A stretch of 64,000 nt of DNA, from NCBI GenBank assembly GCA_025531455.1, contig JAMYHL010000012.1:186001-250000 (forward strand), in the 5' to 3' direction. The first letter of the stretch is position 1. Each line of letters starts with the position of its first letter. The notes beneath the pieces are model-generated. The model did no database searches. It was not told the DNA's origin and saw only the letters and a program-made list of their open reading frames with translations. The translations under genes were made by a program, and so were the position numbers. The stretch comes from Apiotrichum sp. Y4204 (Eukaryota > Basidiomycota > Tremellomycetes > Trichosporonales > Trichosporonaceae). Shown in pieces: positions 1-10,147 of the stretch.

Positions 1-47
1 AAGGGGAGGGCGTGGCGTGACTTTCACTGGGGCCGGCTGACAATCAG

Positions 48-290
48 GCAACAGCGGCAAAGTCGTCTCCACTCTTCAAGACGCTCAACACGACATGGTC
101 GTTCAAGCCGACGACGCCGGCGCGTGCGGGCGAACCAGCGGCGGGGCCGACACTGCTGAGCATTGACCTCGTGTTCGCGTTCGCCAACCCCATGCACCGC
201 ATTGCGTCGCAGGCTGTGTTCCCCAAGGTCGCGGATAAGATGGTTGAGGCGTTTGAGACGCGCGCGAGGGAGGTGTATGGCCGGCGATAG
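48..290 (+). CDS. COQ10: COQ10-like coenzyme Q-binding START-domain protein, last exon only
   Basis: Only the last exon lies in the window. It follows a branch-like CTGAC at 37-41 and a CAG acceptor at 45-47, and ends at TAG 288-290. The 80 residues read KSSPLFKTLNTTWSFKP, then a proline/alanine patch, then LVFAFANPMHRIASQAVF and a helix KVADKMVEAFETRAREVYG. This is the typical C-terminal strand-plus-helix of the COQ10/START (polyketide cyclase) family. COQ10 is a mitochondrial inner-membrane protein that chaperones ubiquinone for respiration and for Q biosynthesis. An in-frame TGA at 18-20 confirms that the exon starts after it. The 5' part, including any mitochondrial presequence, is off the window. 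The gene converges on the zinc-cluster regulator that ends at 557. Confidence 0.8.
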   Translation, partial: ATAAKSSPLFKTLNTTWSFKPTTPARAGEPAAGPTLLSIDLVFAFANPMHRIASQAVFPKVADKMVEAFETRAREVYGRR

Positions 291-556
291 ATGCAGCATG
301 AGCATGTAGCATGCAGCATTGCTTTGTGCGCATGGGATATTGGCAGGCATTTTGCTACGGATTGCTGACTGATGCTGACATTGTCATCCGCGCCTCGCCA
401 CTCACCCCGGCTCGCTCCGGCTTGCAATCAGTGCATTGGTGGTACAGACAGAATGGAATGATATGGATGTCAACAGGCTCACTGGCGGCGGCTAACTGCT
501 ACTGTACACGACCAACTAAGATATCCCAACCTCCCTCCTCTTCATCTTCACTCGGC

Positions 557-3500
557 TCAAATCAACAAAACCTCGAGATCCATCTCGCGCATGAGCTGTG
601 GCCACGGCGTGAACCCCGTGCCCGCGTCGATGCGCCGCCACTGCTCGGCAAGAAGCGTTTGCTGTCGTCAGTATCAGTATCCGTATCCGTGTATCTCTCT
701 CGCTTTGCGCAACTCACAGCAGTCATCAGATCCATGCAGTGGTCCTTGCGGAAAATGTCGAACAGCGTGCTGACCCACGTCCTGTCCGGCCCGACTGCGC
801 GCGCGCCGGCAATGAGCAGCGGCCAGACGAGCATGACAGGCTCCATAGAGATCTCCGCCACGAGCTCCAGCACGCAGCGCACGGCGGATTGCACGCGCTC
901 GTCGCCCACGTCGACGCCGAGCACCTCGTGAAGCAACATGACCACCATCGCGTAGCGGTATGCCGAATCGCCGAGGAGCACGCGCGTGTGCCCCGGAACG
1001 CCCTGCTGTGCGAGTGACCACGCGCCAAGCGCGTCGAGCAGTGCCCAGGCTTCGTCGTCAATCGCAGCTGCTATGCCTGTGAGGTCGGGGTCGACGTCGA
1101 GGTCCATATCCAGATCAAACTGGAGGTCGCTTCCTGGCGAAGTACTGTTCCCGCGCGCTACGACGACACTCTCCAGCACCCGTGCCTTGCGGTATGCGAT
1201 TACTCGGCACTTTCCAATCAACTCTGCCATGCCACGCGAAATGCCAAACTGGTGCTCGTACGACTCCCACTGCCATTCGGACTGAGCGCTTCGGTCGTGC
1301 TGGAGCCACCAATCAGCGCCGTGCCCGAGGAGCATGGGCTCCGCGCCGGTCGTGAACGTCGAGAACACGTCCGTCGTCGCCACCTGCTCGATCACGAAGC
1401 GGCGCGCAAAGTTCTGCGGGTCGGCATTCAGCAGCGTGCCCGCGCCGCCGCGCTGGAGGATGAGTCGCAACGCAAACTCGAGGTTGCGCCGCCACCCCTT
1501 GTCTGAGAGGACGACGTCGCGCGTCTTCAACATCATGCAGGTGGCAAGCACGAGGTCGAGCTCGGCGTCCCCCTGGCGCGTGAGGGAGAGCATCATTTGC
1601 GCGTCGGCGTGCCTCCGCGCGCGCCGCGTCTCGGTCAACAGCTCGAGCGCATCGTCGCTCCCGCCCGCCCCGTTGTCGAGGTACTGGTGGTGTAAATGCC
1701 CGGATGCGAGGGAGAGGATTCCGAGACGGAACGCCGCGCGCGCAGGCGACTCGGTGTCGTGCACGATCAGCGGGAGCGCGACGTTCAGCACCGGGTTCTT
1801 GTTCTTGCGCGACCCGCCGGACGTGTGCGACATGGCGATGACGATTGAGGACGTGAGGCTGAAGAAGTGGTGGAAGAGGCGGCGGGACGCTGCGGACGGG
1901 AACGCGGCGGCGAGCGGGTCGAGTGTGACTGTCAGTGGGGAGGAGAGGGATAGTGCGCCGGCGTCGAACGTGGACGGGATAAAGTCGAGAGTGAAGGCCG
2001 GCTTGCGGTTGGCAGAGCGCCGCCGGCGGGCGAGCGTCGAGCCTTCCAGACACATCTTCGGGCTCGGCTGCTGGGGAAGCGCGGCTCCTGCGGGTTTTGG
2101 TGGGGTGCTCTCCCCCTTTTCGCCCTCCTCCACGGCCGTGATCGTTGCCGGGTTCGCGACTGGCGACGTCGACGAGCCGGGAATCGGATGCCGCGCAAGC
2201 GAGTGGAGCAGTGCAACGGGATTGAACACAGTGTCTGTCACGGGCAGGCTGGTGCCAGTGGTTGCCGAGGCGGAGACCGACGCCGAGACAGTCGCAGCGG
2301 CCGCTGCCGCTGAGGAGCTACCAGCCACAAGGCCGACACCAGGCAGCGAGAACCCGCCGAGGAAGAAGGCGTCGAGGCCTGGCCAGCGGTCCTCGGAGCA
2401 CTTTGACGATGCGGGCGACACTGGTGCTGCTGAAACTGACGCCGTAGACGTCCCAGTCATCCGCCGCGCCAGTGAGGGCTGCGGCGCCGGCGCAGCGGTC
2501 AGCACCGGCGTGGTTCCCGGTGCACGCACCCGCGAGGCGAGATACGGCCCCATGGACTGAGGCTCCGGGTGCTGGGGCATGGGGACGCGCGCGAGTGTAC
2601 CGTTCACGCCAACGCCCACGCCGCCCACACCAATGGGAATGCCCATGGGGATAGGGGGGCGAGCGGTGCTGGTGCTGGTACTTGTTGTCCGGTTAACGCT
2701 GCCGCTCGTACTTGGCGCCATGCTCGCCGTCCCTGTCCGCATCCCTGTCGCCGATGCCGACCCCGATCCCGACCCGGCGGGGCCACTCGCTGCTGCCGCA
2801 TCGTCCTCGGTCCGCCGGCGGGGTTTGTATGCGAGAAACGCGGGGTCGAGCCACTGGCACTGGCGGTTAGCGACTGAGACGAGACAAGTGAGGAATGCGA
2901 GATGCATGCCGCGGCAACAAACAGACTCAAGGTCTCGGGTCACGAGTGCGCATTCTTTCCAGGCAGTACGCAGCTGGCCAGGGCTGCAATCGGTGGCGCC
3001 GGCGGCGCACACAATCATATCCTCGAGCGGCGCACCTGATTTGTTCTAGAAGCAGTGGCAAGCACGCAAGTGCCCGCCGAGTGCAAGCCCCAGTGACGGG
3101 GCGGCGGGAACCTGGCGAGCGCTCGGCTACCATCTGTGCGTGCTCGCGAGGTGAGGTACCCCGCAGTGCCCCGCCTGCCCCACTGTGCCCCGAGACCCGC
3201 CTCGTCTGACTGCCTGTGTCGTCCGGATCTACTCACCTCAATCTCGAGGTCCAGACAACGCGTGCACACGGGATGCTTCTCGTCGCACTTGACCTTGCGT
3301 GCGCGGCATGTGAGGCATCCGGTACGCGAGCGCGAGTAGCGCTGTTTGCGTGCGCGGGGGCGGCGGATCGCGCCCGTCGACGGCGTGGAGCCCGCGGTGG
3401 TGGAGCTCGAGCTCGGCCCGGCGGGCGGCGAGGGCTGCGCCTGCGATGTACTGGCGTCTGCGTTGTGGGAGTGCTGGGGAACTTGTGTGGGGTGACTAGC

Positions 3501-3794
3501 ATGTGGCTGGGCCTGGTGCTGCGTGTGTGTTGGCGGCGAGGGCACGGCGATGCCCGCCGAGCTGGCTGGGGACACGACTGGCTGGGTGGAGAGGGATGAC
3601 GGCGGCGCGGGCGTCGAAGTCGCGGGCGAGGGTGTGTGCCATGACGCGAGGAGGGAGGAGGGCGAGTGGGAGGGGAATAGTGGTGAGTCGAGGAGGCCGA
3701 ACGAGAGTGGGGAGATGTCTGGGGTGAGAACACGTCTTGGGAATGTGTACTCACGCGACTCGTGCCGCGGCGAGGGCTCGGCGGCCATGGTCAC
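557..3794 (-). CDS. Zn2Cys6 fungal transcription factor (Fungal_trans_2-like)
   Basis: Three exons: 3237-3794, 718-2859 and 557-661, giving about 934 aa. Residues 1-140 are Pro/Ser/Thr-rich and probably disordered. A basic stretch leads into a Zn2Cys6 cluster with C160, C163, C170, C177, C180 and C187, spaced C-x2-C-x6-C-x6-C-x2-C-x6-C. The 377-nt first intron falls exactly before the sixth cysteine; the acceptor chosen (gccag before TGC) is the one that restores the spacing. Another low-complexity linker follows. The second half is a helical block (SRRLFHHFFSLTSSIVIAMS ... GILSLASGHLHHQYLDN) like the fungal-specific factor domain found in Acr-2/Uga3-type regulators. The last 56-nt intron (662-717) brings in the tail LLAEQWRRIDAGTGFTPWPQ; reading through it gives a shifted, implausible tail. 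It should be a nuclear DNA-binding regulator; its target is unknown. Confidence 0.82.
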
Positions 3795-5666
3795 TGCGAG
3801 CAGCGAGCGGCGTGCCTAGGCAGCGACAGAGTGAAGGTGGGAGTGGACGGCGGCCGCGGACGGTCTAGGAGAGTTTCGCCGACAAAACGAGACGAGAGAC
3901 GAGAGGCGAGACAGACAGATGGCAGCAAGGGGGGGAGTGGGGCGCCGAGAATGGGAAAGTGTGGAGTGTGGAGTGGTCGGCAAGCGGATAATGGTTGGGT
4001 AAAAACGAAAGAGCAGCAAGCGACGGCCGCTATGCGAAGGCGAGTGTGGAACGTGTGATAAGAAGAAAAGACGAGGATGTCGAGGCGTGAGAGACTGATG
4101 GTAGATGGAGATGGACAGCAACAGAGTGGGAGTGCTCGAGGTCAGCTGAACAGCTTAGAAACAACCCTCTCTTTCCCTCTCTGTTGCTACCGAGAGAGAT
4201 TACTGTCCAAGGACGGCAACCCCGTGAAGCACAACAAGGACCGACATTTCTCTTCACTCTCTCTTTGACCAACCACTGCGCGCATCTCTCCCAGAAAAAA
4301 GTCCTTATCCGCCTCCTCTGCTCGCACACAGATCCGCTATCTTCTATCTCTCTGTTGTTCTGTTGCGATACCTGGCATCGAAACGTTCTGTTCTGTTCTT
4401 TCTCCATCCCCTCTCCCCGCATACCGCGCTCTGAACTCTACTTCCACTCACTGCCCGAGCATAGCCGATCGGGTACTGCAGCAGAGCCCCATTGCCCGGC
4501 CATGTGTACAGGCTGCTTGTATGCAATGCAGGGTTGCAAACGCCACGCTGTTCCAGACCAAACCTTGAGCTCATGAGATCGTTGTGGGAACAGAGGATCG
4601 AGTTGCTTGTTACCATGAATTGTGGCCCCACCCACCCACTTCTTGTCCTTTCGGTCCCCTCGCTACCTGTGCCCTTTTGCCCATACCATGCATGCAATAA
4701 GCGACCCCCGGCATCAACCGGCATCAACTTCCTGAACCCCCTGACCTCGATGACCTCGAGGGTTTCCCGACCATCCTGGGGTCTCCCACCTCATCGACGG
4801 CGTAGCCCGGGGCACTCGGCGCGGGCCACATGGGGTCTCCTCGCCGAGCCCTGGGCGTGTATTCCCCACAACTCTCAGCACTGGCGACGGAAGCGCAGCG
4901 GCCAACTCCGTTCGGCATTCCGGCATCCGGCACACACTCCACAACTCGTGCCACTCGGTGCACTATCTCCCACGCTGCCCGTGCCAATTCTGCCCACTCC
5001 CAATTGGAGCCTATCGCTCCTATCTTATCACCAACGCACACTAACTATGTATTCTCCGGACGGTCGCGGAAGTAGCTGCCGTGTGGGCATGGCGATAGGA
5101 GGGTGAGATATGGCGAGAACGGTGGGCTAGACCCGGTGCGGCGCGTATCTGCTGTGGGGCTGTTGGAGTCGGTCACGGAGTCGCCGTGACTGTCGAGTCG
5201 AGGTGGCGGTTGCAGTGGAGACCCTGCTCCGCCGGCACGACCGCAAGAGATGGCTTCGGTTCTCTTCTTTATGCCCAAGATGCCTATCTTGATGACCTCA
5301 ACTTGCACTAATTCGGCCACTATCTCTCAGTCCCGGTATCACGTCCCCCCCGCAGCCGTTATCTCGCAGACTGACATCCACCAGCGCAGGATTGCACAGA
5401 ACTGACGGCTGGGGTGCACATGGTATGCGACACTTAAGCGTGCACAGAGCCGCCGACGCAACCCCTCGAGTCTCCCGACCCACTGTTGGGCTCCTTTTAT
5501 AAGCTGCACAAGTGCATTCGTGCGACTCCGTTGCTCGCCATGCTATTTGGGGTGTGTGGCTTGGATGGCGCCCGAGAAGTCATGTGGCCCGCGACATTGT
5601 TCGACACGAGCTTGGAAGTTCGTTCGGAAAGCCGAAGGACGTCTTGTCAGTCGCCCAGTGCTTCGA
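3795..5666. other. Intergenic, gene-poor
   Basis: This is the upstream region of the zinc-cluster regulator (start codon 3792-3794) plus about 1.5 kb beyond it. Open frames on both strands are short, arginine/serine-rich and lack splice or family support. Pyrimidine-rich runs near 4160-4430 could be 5' leader or promoter sequence of the regulator. No RNA gene, repeat or other element could be supported. Confidence 0.5.
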
Positions 5667-5957
5667 CTAGTACACGCCAAACGAGTTCTTGCTGCCCCAT
5701 CAGAGACTCCTCCCCTTCCCAACTTACCCCAGGTAAAAGTGCTCCCTCAAGGCCGCCGCAGCCGCGAGCTCCTCTTCGCTCCGCCCGGCGTGCCGGATCA
5801 CGCCGAGAGTGAGGTAATCGATCTCGCGGAGGGTGTGCGGGCCGACAATGAGCTCAAAGTGCGAGCTCCGGATAAACTCGTGCAGGCGCGGGAACTCGGC
5901 GAGGGAGATGTATGAGACGAGCGTCTCGAGGTGTGCGAGGCCGGCGTCGAAGCGCAT
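5667..5957 (-). CDS. Small orphan protein, EFPRL family copy 1 (84 aa)
   Basis: Two exons: 5728-5957 (76 codons plus 2 nt) and 5667-5691, joined by a 36-nt intron with donor GTAAGT and a CAG acceptor. The core reads LVSYISLAEFPRLHEF, then IVGPHTLREIDYLTLGV, then an acidic helix and LREHFYL. It is plainly paralogous to the genes at 6282-6636 and 16927-17231: all share L-x-x-Y-[IV]-x3-EFP[RH]L, GP-x-T-x2-E and a final L-x2-[HYF]F. The intron sits in phase 2 at the same residue in all three. Exon 2 is tiny (KNSFGVY and stop). There is no signal peptide and no membrane segment; the protein is predicted to be small, helical and cytosolic. A TATA box lies 53 nt upstream. No known family is recognised and no function is proposed. 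Confidence 0.6.
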
Positions 5958-6009
5958 GGTGCAGTGTGGGTGGGGGTTCGGGCGTGGAGTAGATCAGCAG
6001 ATGAGTGTT

Positions 6010-6015
6010 CTTATA
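6010..6015 (-). promoter_or_regulatory. TATA box of small-family copy 1
   Basis: TATAAG on the minus strand, 53 nt before the ATG at 5955-5957. This spacing matches the TATA-to-ATG distances of the genes at 7153, 59349 and 62280 (50-65 nt). Confidence 0.5.
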
Positions 6016-6281
6016 CTCAGACATGACCTGTGTTGAACCCAACACCCGCATCGGAATATCATTGTCTGGGGCATATGGAGTGCATTGTTCAGCGCCCCGT
6101 CGTCATTCAGCATGTGCCTCATGGCAGAGTGTTCCCAACGCATGGTTCCGGGAGCGCCCCCTTTGGCGCACCCCGACGCCCATTGTCCATTGTATTGTGG
6201 TCCGACGAGCAACATGAGAGTAACAGAGAGTATGCATGCGAACACCGTGCAAGGAGCACAGTACACCACCTCCAATTGTCC

Positions 6282-6636
6282 TCACATCTGCCCGCGCTCG
6301 ATGCGGATCATGCTATCGCGGAACATCTTCTCGACCCCAATGGAGGGATAGTGTTGCCTCGCAGTCAGCCCCCGTAATCAAGAATACTCACTCGACGAGG
6401 AAGAAGAGCCCCAGCGTGCGCGCGGCATACATGTCCTCAACTGTGCGGTCCGGGTGGTTGAGCACCGCGACGACGAGATACGCCACTTCCCGAGTGGTAA
6501 TCGGCCCCGCGGCGCCGGGGAGGGTGTTGCCGCCCGCGCAGAATGTGCACAGGTGGGGAAACTCGGAGCGGTGGATGTATGGCTGGAGGAGGGCGAGGGC
6601 CTCGCGCGCGTCGGGGGGAGCTTCGTGTGGCGGCAT
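6282..6636 (-). CDS. Small orphan protein, EFPRL family copy 2 (106 aa)
   Basis: Two exons: 6392-6636 (81 codons plus 2 nt) and 6282-6357. The first exon holds the family core: LLQPYIHRSEFPHLCTF, a Gly/Ala spacer, GPITTREVAYLVVAVLN, then RTLGLFFLV. The phase-2 GTGAGT donor stands at the same residue as in the copies at 5.7 and 17 kb. After a CTGACTGCGAG acceptor region, exon 2 adds a charged helix, QHYPSIGVEKMFRDSMIRIE, and stops. If the intron is retained, the protein ends one residue after the donor. The GAG acceptor is an unusual one, so exon 2 is the less certain part. Function unknown. Confidence 0.55.
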
Positions 6637-7096
6637 TGAGATGTGGGGAGGATGGAGATGAGATGCAGGGGAGCTCGGCGTGTCTCCTGGCGACGGTCGG
6701 TAGGAGAGACGTACTTATCAGTGACCTGTTCAACGAGTGTGCAACACGAACAGCTTCAAGTTCTAATGCTATGACTGTGTCTGAAAGGAATGTGGACGCA
6801 GCGGGAGCTACAGTAGACATGGTTGTTGTGGCATGACGAATGGGCGTCCTGTGCGAAGAGGCCGTGTGTCGCATTGTGCGTCGTGCCCCTCTGCGGACGG
6901 TTGCCTCGTTGAGGTACTGCGTGTGTACGCAATGCTGGCACTCTACGCCCTGGACAGCGCCCAGTCCCCAACGCAATACATGCCCCTATTATCCGCGATC
7001 ATCAAGTCGAGATATCAGAGAGAACCGATGCGGGCGGGAGTGGCCACAAGGCTCACGCTGAGCGGCGCTCATGAGAATCGAGACGAGCAAGCATGG
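6637..7096. other. Divergent intergenic region
   Basis: This spacer separates small-family copy 2 (leftward) from the lysine-rich mini-gene (rightward) and should hold both promoters. Only the rightward TATA box at 7097 is clear. The open frames here overlap copy 2 in other frames or lack support. Confidence 0.4.
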
Positions 7097-7103
7097 TATA
7101 TAT
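7097..7103 (+). promoter_or_regulatory. TATA box of the KDSK-repeat mini-gene
   Basis: TATATAT, 50 nt upstream of the ATG at 7153, followed by a C-rich leader. The position relative to the start codon matches other TATA-driven genes in the window. Confidence 0.5.
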
Positions 7104-7152
7104 GTAGCTAGCCCCCGCGCGTCCTCTCAGCCCGCAGTCCCCAGCCCCCATC

Positions 7153-7425
7153 ATGCCCGGTATCACCAAGGACTCGAAGAAGGAGCCGCAGAAGGACTCG
7201 AAGAAGGACTCGAGAAACGACTCCAAGAAGCACTCGAACAACAACTCGAAAGGTACAGTCCGTGCCCCGCAGTACACGCTGACACCAGTCGGGAACGCTC
7301 CGCCCGCGATGCCCGAATGGAAGCCCGCGCGCAAGCAACAGAGCCAGTGCCAGGCCTCTGCTCCCGTCGAGACTGCCGGCAAGGCCAAGGCGCGCAAGGC
7401 CGACCTTTCCGATGCGCCCGAGTGA
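7153..7425 (+). CDS. Lysine-rich KDSK-repeat small protein (90 aa, orphan)
   Basis: A single-exon frame from an ATG in good context (CCCATCATGCCC), 50 nt after a TATA box. Residues 6-33 are short imperfect repeats of the KDSKK type (KDSKKEPQKDSKKDSRNDSK), then an Asn/Ser stretch. The rest is Pro/Ala/Lys-rich, with one cysteine and an acidic end (DLSDAPE). The protein is strongly basic, should be unstructured, and has no signal peptide. The opposite strand also carries an open frame, but TATA position, start context and lysine codon use (AAG throughout) favour this one. Family and function are not recognised; nucleic-acid or anion binding would only be a guess from charge. Confidence 0.5.
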   Translation: MPGITKDSKKEPQKDSKKDSRNDSKKHSNNNSKGTVRAPQYTLTPVGNAPPAMPEWKPARKQQSQCQASAPVETAGKAKARKADLSDAPE

Positions 7426-7573
7426 GGTGGGAGTGAGCTGCAGGAGGTAGAGAGTAGTTTAATTAGTACCGACGGGCCGTACAGGGCAGCCATCATGCAG
7501 CTCTGAGTCCCAAGTTCCGAGTTCCGCGGCGAACCGCATCCACGGCGTGCCGGATACAACACACGTACATATG

Positions 7574-9006
7574 TTACAAATCCTTTAGCCGGCCAGTCTT
7601 GTGCCACGGCTTTCCGTGGGCATCATACATTTCTTCGCCGAGCGCGGCGCCGCGGTCCCAGACGAGGCCGTTCTCCGCGAGCCAGATATCGCACGCGTTT
7701 CCGTGATCTGGTGGGGAGGGAATATTGTCGCGCGCGAGGCGGAGCACGGTGGTGCGCTGAGTGTCTGTGAGCGCCCACGACGGGGCAGCATGCAGCGCGA
7801 TCATACCCCGCAGCTCGCTCGGCAAGTCCAGAATGTTGCGGGCGGTTGGAGGAGCTTCGTCCGACGGCCCGGCATGGAGCAGGATGCGGGCTGGGACAAG
7901 AACGCTGAACACGGAGCGCTGGGTTACATGCCGCAGGAAGCGGTTGCGCAGGAGTGGTCGCCGCCACTTTTCTGGCCAGTTCGGGGACCACTTGCCGCCC
8001 ACACGCCGTACCTGGTGACACTTACACCATGTCATCTGCTCGATTGGAAAGAGCATGTCCTCCGTGCCGCTCCGATTAGCGTGAATGCACAGCGACAGCA
8101 TAGACGTGTTGTCACAAGAGGAGAGAAGAGCGCCCCAGAAGGGACCGTACGAGGGCCGAGTCCAAGCCGGAAGAGTGACGCGCATGAGACGCGGGCAACG
8201 GTCAGAGTCGAGCAGCGCCTTGAGGCTAGCGGCGACCGTTTCATCCGACGGCTCCTCTCCCAAGAGACGGCGTCCCATATCGAGAGAAAGAAGGCTCGGC
8301 TGCTGTATACTGTCCAACAACTCCGTGCCGAGGACAGCGGTCCAGGGGAGAGGCTCATTCATGTTCTCCTCATATCCGACGTCGAAGCCGATGAACGCGA
8401 GTGTCAACGTATTCAAGCATTCGATCAAAGGGCGGAAAATTACAGTCGCGTCGTCGGGCTCTATGAATTCGTCCTGCGATACCATCAGCGTCCATACAGT
8501 ACGTTCATGACCCGCGGTTGATCTACCCACCACTGGTAGGCGCATGCCCACGCCTCGTCCAACGATTGTGCTGTACGCGAGCGTCGAAAGATACAGCCCA
8601 GGGATATTTGCCGCCGTCACGGCCTCCTCGATGGCGGTGCAAGCCGCATCATATCGCGCCAGCACCTCCGCCGCAGTGCCGCGCAACGCGCCGCTTGGCA
8701 GAGCCGGCGCCACGACCATTACGATTCTTGCCTCGTCGAAGCCTATGGCAACGGGTCCTTCGGCCCCAGCCCCACCAGCGGTGTTGGGCAGCAGTTGTGA
8801 ATCATCCACAGTCTCAGCCATACCCGGCGTATCCTCCTCGCTGCTCGACCCCTCGTCCGTGTCACTGTCTGGCGCCCACGCGCCGTCATCGCTGTCCGCG
8901 TCTGCTGTCAGCTGTATCTAGCGACTCCCCCGCGCTCACCGTCGTTCTCGCTCGTCTCAGTAGTGAGCAGACCCGTAGTCAGCTGGCTCCACTTTGACGA
9001 GGACAT
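7574..9006 (-). CDS. Orphan protein of 464 aa with F-box-like C-terminal motif
   Basis: Two exons: 8940-9006 and 7574-8901, joined by a 38-nt intron (donor GTGAGC, branch GCTGAC, acceptor CAG). Exon 1 encodes MSSSKWSQLTTGLLTTETSE. The junction leads into an acidic region (DSDDGAWAPDSDTDEGSSSE). The obvious single-exon start at 8821 would drop both parts. The middle has alternating hydrophobic stretches (GPVAIGFDEARIVMVVAPAL; LIECLNTLTLAFIGFDVGY; SLCIHANRSGTEDMLFPIEQ) like the scoring-type repeats of fungal orphan F-box/LRR proteins. Near the C-terminus, ILDLPSELRGMIALH resembles the LPPELR core of an F-box, though F-boxes are normally N-terminal. No signal peptide or membrane segment. A decayed partial copy lies just upstream at 9.3-9.6 kb. 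Confidence 0.6.
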
Positions 9007-9299
9007 GGCTGCGGGTGTGTGCAAGTAGGAAAGAGTACAAATGCAAAAGTGGGCGTGGCCTGAAACGGGTGGATGCCGTTTTATTTGGTTCCTGTGCCCC
9101 GGCTGGTTGCACGTTGGCGCGCAACTTGCCATCCTGCCAAAGTGTCGTCGCGTTGTCTCGCCAACATCACGTGGGTGTGACTCTCAGCTCAGGCCTATAC
9201 CCCCCAAGAGCTCGACATGTTGGGATTTTATCTGGAGTAGCAGGGACAGCAGTTCCGACGCGCTGTGGATCCCGCCAACGAGCAGCGGAGCGTCGGCGG

Positions 9300-9605
9300 C
9301 AAGGCACTCCTCAGCGTGGAACAATGCTGTGGAGGTCGCGGCACCCGACTCGCGCGCGGCTCGGCACCCTCTCAGACACGAGGAGCAGGGCGTGGGCCCT
9401 CTGTGCGGAAGTGAGCGCCGGGCGCAGCTCGGATGGAAGGTCGAGAATCGTTATTTGTTGGTTTGGATGCCGATGTCCTATCGGTCCGGGCATGGACGAG
9501 GATGTGAGCGGGAGCAAGGACTGAGAACACGGCGCGCCCGACCCCCCCACCGATCCGCCCAGCGCAGAAAACAGTTGTGGTTGAGGGTGGGAGACCATTG
9601 GGCCC
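9300..9605 (-). pseudogene. Frameshifted partial copy of the 7574-9006 orphan
   Basis: Pieces of the C-terminal third of the neighbouring orphan can be read here in order but in different frames: WSP...CFLR, then RAVFSVLAPAHILVHAR (compare RSVFSVLVPARILLHAG), then, after a frameshift, ILDLPSELRPALTSAQRAHA (compare ILDLPSELR...ALTDTQRTTV). About eleven residues after LPSELR are missing, and the frame then runs to an early stop. It has the same orientation as the intact gene and stands just upstream of its start, so it looks like a tandem duplication that decayed. No promoter or intact start could be assigned. Confidence 0.6.
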
Positions 9606-10147
9606 GCAACTGTCTATAGCAGAGCTATCCTCGTTGGGGGGGCCATGACCCCTTGCTGTCCGTGTCTGTTGTTAGCAGAACACGGGTAGGCGCTCATGAC
9701 GTACCGCCAAGCTCCTCGTTTGCGAGGTCCTTGGTCAATGTCCCGGTAGGTCGATGGCGGAGGGTGTTTGGCGCCATGCCTATGGTAGAGATTTGAGGGA
9801 ATGAGGATGGGAATGGGAAGAGAACGAGAGTGAGACTAGAAGAGAAAGAGCGCGGATGGAACGGAGTGGTTTGACAAGGAGGATTTGTCTGGTTCTCAAA
9901 AGATGCGTTTGAGCAGGGTCTATCAGTCCGTCGGAAATGGCAACATCGCGTCTCCGCGCGTCTCTCTCGTCCGCGATACTCTCCTTTCCTTCTATCCTTA
10001 CTCTGCGGGGTACTCTTTCAGCAGCTGTATCAAGCCCAGGACCAAGGTAAACGCATCATAAACATGGTAAACGAGTTTCATTACGCTGCCGGCAAGTACA
10101 TACAACCACTTGTCCTCCACCCTCACACCCCACACCGCAACCTACAC
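9606..10147. other. Intergenic
   Basis: No gene is visible between the decayed orphan copy and the end of the LamB/YcsF-like gene. A purine-rich stretch lies at about 9795-9860. There is no convincing frame, RNA gene or repeat. Confidence 0.4.

Noticed and set aside
1334..2560. 408-codon rightward frame across the first zinc-cluster gene
   Set aside because: Antisense shadow; the minus strand carries the Zn2Cys6 motif and spliced C-terminus.
6388..6636. Small-family copy 2 as a complete intronless 82-aa protein
   Set aside because: The stop lies inside a GTGAGT donor placed at the same residue as in both paralogues, so a second exon is more likely.
7601..8521. 306-codon rightward frame opposite the 464-aa orphan
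   Set aside because: The leftward frame has a splice junction to an upstream start, a decayed paralogue and better codon use.
8821..8821. Start of the orphan at 8821
   Set aside because: An upstream exon with a good intron (38 nt, CTGAC branch) extends the protein by 49 residues to 9006.
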